A stretch of DNA of 64,000 nucleotides from Taudactylus pleione. Its lineage: Eukaryota > Chordata > Amphibia > Anura > Myobatrachidae. Under the pieces are notes generated by a model. It was given only the letters and a program-made list of their open reading frames with translations. It was not told where the DNA came from and ran no database searches. A program made the translations under genes and the position numbers. Within the stretch, counting starts at the first letter, position 1; each line of letters starts with the position of its first letter. Location: assembly GCA_031769625.1 (NCBI GenBank), contig JAUIMM010001997.1:1-64000 (forward strand). The letters run 5' to 3'. This document shows, piece after piece, positions 61,306 to 64,000 of the stretch.

Positions 61306-64000
61306 GGAAGAGGCACACATCCCCTGCAGAATAAGCTTGAACTATGTGACAGGAGGACCCCATGCTTTGGATTTTCTTCTTATGGGGTCAACAGCACAGG
61401 ATCATGACATTGATCAATTGCCTGGGACTTGGCAGACACAATTAGGCATCTCGTAAGTTATTGTGAACCAATTATGCAATTTTTCATCCATTCAGAATGG
61501 CTACCTATTCTGCAGGTGCACTCCACTGCTTCCAAATCTGCAGGATGATTGCATTAAATAATGCAATTGGCCAGGGTATCCAACCTCTTTAAGAAATGCC
61601 TTGAAAACCATCTTAAATATTTGCTATTTAAAGGGACTGTAACCTTCCATATGTCGTTTGCTTCATTTTGTCCAGCACAGAAGAGTATATACTGTATGCT
61701 AGAAAACATTTTATATTATTTCTGTTTCACCTGATCTCTTTTATTTTTTGCGTCCTTTCTGGACTTGACCACTTCCCCAATGACATCATGTACCACCGCC
61801 ATATCCTGCACATTGCCATTAGGTCATAACCTTAAACTATTATGTAGTGCGAAGATTATCAAATCTCTTCTATTAACAGGATAGTAGACCTCACAGCCTC
61901 TTAACCTTCTAAGAGACTCCATTATGAAAAAAAACAAAGACCACATCAAGTAAAATCAATTTGAAAATATATTTATTATGAATTTTTAGCACAAGGAAAA
62001 CAACACTATATTTTTACTCTGCGTTGTAAATAAATTAGTGCCCAAGATTAGCTGGAGGCTCTTACAAGCTTGTCCTATAAGAGGAACAAGATGGTGGAAG
62101 CCTCATGACTCACAAAGAATCATCCTTCAGCACTCAGGAGAGGAAAAACCCCCTGTGGAGGAAACCTCTGGGGACCCATGGCTTGAAGGATTGCCCGTCC
62201 CTCTGGGCACTAGGAGGCTATGCAGAGTTATATTTCCAAACTTATTTAAAATACTGTATGAACATTTGACACTAAAATACACTATACAGTTTACCACATT
62301 AATAAATAACATTGGCTGACGTCATTAATATAGTTCCTGTCCACATCTCCTGACATTACCCAATTTAAATTCCTCACAAAGCTGCGCAATTTTCTGAAGA
62401 GGATGGTCATCCCCTTTTGAGAAGCACCGATTTTACCCGAATGGCTACTACATTGCGATAGATGTGCTGTGCTGCTAGAACCTCCAATTATAGAAATAAA
62501 CAAGCTCAAGGTCATATTTTAGTGTAGTCAAGCTCCAAGTCTGCAGGCACATCCAAGTGAAACGCCTTTGTCTTTGATGAGATACTTACCTCAAGAGGAT
62601 ATATTTCCCTCAGTGGGCTGGGTGCAAGAGATGTATTTGGAGTATGTTAATGACAGCAATGATAATGCTATGTCAGTGTCCTGGGCGGTTAAGAGTGAGC
62701 AACAGCAAAGAGTTACCATTATGACATCACAGCATGACCTCACTCGTGTTCTACATTCCTTAAAGGAGAAGTGCACAAAATAATCTCTACTGATGTGTGA
62801 TATGTTTATATTCTCCATCACCTCTGCTTCCCATGATACACCTGCCATTTATTATTATTACACATCTGTCCCTTTGCCATCTCCTTATTCGCCAAAGTTC
62901 TCTTTTACTGCATCCACTCATTCAATCAATCAGTTCCTATCAGCTCTTTCTCATTTCATTAACCTGCTGATTCTGTCCATTTTTTATTTCTCAAGACTGC
63001 TACTTGGGTAGAAAACAAGCAAGGGATTGAATGAAAATAAAAAACACAATTAATATGAAAATACTGCTAGGATGTTTATAAATTGAAATGACGTTAATAG
63101 CTAGGCCAAGGCTAGTTATTTCTGCACCCCTATAGGTGTGAGCAAAGCCGAGCGAGGTTTTCCTGCAGGATGACCAGCATTACATCAGCGTGCAATATTC
63201 TGATGGAAACGTGCTTCTTTTTGAATCTCCCCAATAGTCTCTGTTCCCAGTATAGCATATAATTGGCAATGATGAATATACAGTGGAGGACCGATTTTGC
63301 CCATTATACAGTAGACTTTCAGGATTGATAAATATTCAGTTTAGCCTAATGTAACTTGATCAGTATGCAATATATCCCTGTTATGCTTAGCCACTATATA
63401 GATTAGGCCCACTGTGCTAAATATACGTACACTCTGGGGGTCATTTAGAGTTGGCTGTGCTGGCAAAGTGACTGTGTAAGGGGGCACACTGCTCGCCGAT
63501 GTATGCTGCGCTATATTCTGCTGATTAAAGGGGCTGTATCCAGACTCACAAGTGGCTGTGTGTGCAAAAAAAACAAAGTTTAAAAGTAAAAAAAAAATTG
63601 AAGAGATTTAAAAGTTTAAAAAGTAAAAAAAACACTTTTTTTTGTGGTGTTCCCCACTGTGTATACAAGCACCTTGACTCCTTGGGCTGTACCTCACTGT
63701 GTATACAAGTACTGTGATTCCTTGGGCCATAACCCACTGTGTTTACATGCACCGTGACTCATTGGGCCTTAGCCCTCTGTGTGTCCATAACACACAAGTA
63801 CTGTTACTCAGTAGTGAATGGCAATGTTTCATAGATGTGCTTTAAACTGCGGTGTCTGTGCCACCACTCTGTCGCTTAGTAACCTGCCAGCTCACTGCAG
63901 CCTTTGGTCAATAATGGTGAAAATAATATTGTGAGCTGTGAGGTGGTCTAAATTGACTGTAAATGACTGGAAATTAATGTTATTGAGGTTAATAATGCTC
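61306..64000 (+). pseudogene. Lipocalin-like gene remnant, copy 18 (cut by window end)
   Basis: Segments at 61306-61452, 62614-62745 and 63169-63236. The C-terminal segment lies beyond the window. Ala-to-Thr change in the first segment, as in copy 16. Confidence 0.42.
62338..62575 (+). pseudogene. 7SK snRNA-related sequence, copy 18
   Basis: Differs from the reference by one substitution: the conserved GGGTAGTCAAG block reads GTGTAGTCAAG (62522-62532). Confidence 0.8.

Larger units (their letters stand above)
1..64000 (+). repeat. 3.6-kb macrosatellite array, about 17.8 tandem copies
   Basis: The complete window consists of direct repeats of one unit of about 3,600 bp. Landmarks recur at 3,600, 3,599, 3,598, 3,594 or 3,589 bp. 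The hairpin chosen here as unit end lies at 3594, 7194, 10794, 14394, 17994, 21594, 25193, 28792, 32392, 35992, 39591, 43191, 46785, 50384, 53984, 57582 and 61182. Interior copies differ by only a handful of substitutions or short indels. All copies have the same orientation and no unrelated sequence interrupts them. Both array ends lie outside the window. Each unit holds a 7SK-related sequence and several lipocalin-exon-like segments. Confidence 0.99.
61190..64000 (+). repeat. Repeat copy 18 (partial, cut by window end)
   Basis: About 2.8 kb of the unit, ending before the CAAATC-rich part. Shares TAATTCC, the C-interrupted G tract, GTGACAGG (61347) and CCTCTTAACC (61896) with copy 16. Private T in TTTAGTGTAG at 62523, inside the 7SK-like sequence. 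Confidence 0.97.

Noticed and set aside
1..64000. CRISPR array, ribosomal DNA or a prokaryotic/phage tandem system
   Set aside because: Repeats are 3.6 kb without spacers. There is no rRNA or tRNA sequence and no bacterial-style coding density or operons.

Overview
The whole window is one head-to-tail tandem array of a ~3.6-kb unit: about 17.8 copies, with the array running off both ends. Copies are nearly identical. The usual period is exactly 3,600 bp, and a few copies are 3,589-3,599 bp because of small identifiable deletions. There is no conventional long gene: no open frame exceeds about 140 codons. The intron-like layout, GT/AG-bounded open segments, 7SK-related sequence, and TG-, A- and T-rich tracts all point to a vertebrate nuclear genome. 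An amphibian is my best guess from the style of the repeats, but that is weakly supported. Nothing suggests a bacterium, phage or plasmid.

Unit layout, using copy 2 (3613-7212) as reference: a G-rich tract (3638-3659); a splice-bounded segment resembling lipocalin exon 1 (3729-3875, LPGTW motif); ~850 bp of AT-rich sequence; a CCAAT/CRE/TATA-like cluster (4734-4756); a clear relative of the 3' three quarters of 7SK snRNA (4761-4998); a lipocalin exon-2-like segment (5037-5168); a pyrimidine-rich stretch; a lipocalin exon-3-like segment (5592-5659); transposon-like sequence with A/T tracts, a 40-bp minisatellite and a CAAATC-rich tract (5880-6750); a TG-rich stretch; a lipocalin last-coding-exon-like segment (6955-7068); and two perfect hairpins (7122-7142, 7194-7212) at the unit end.

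Interpretation: the unit looks like a decayed lipocalin-type gene with a 7SK pseudogene in its first intron, amplified as a macrosatellite and kept uniform by unequal crossing-over or gene conversion. Marker variants form blocks. Copies 2-5 are one haplotype, 6-15 another and 16-18 a third. Copies 7-8 and 13-14 share a haplotype six units apart, and copies 16 and 18 share one that 17 lacks. The GC-rich hairpin at the unit end exists in four states, including a precise inversion of its loop.

Caveats: the first ~2.1 kb of copy 1 carries some 30 small, mostly insertional, indels with an abrupt end at ~2115. This looks like uncorrected long-read consensus rather than biology. The 7SK and lipocalin assignments were made by eye against remembered family features and need covariance-model or profile searches.
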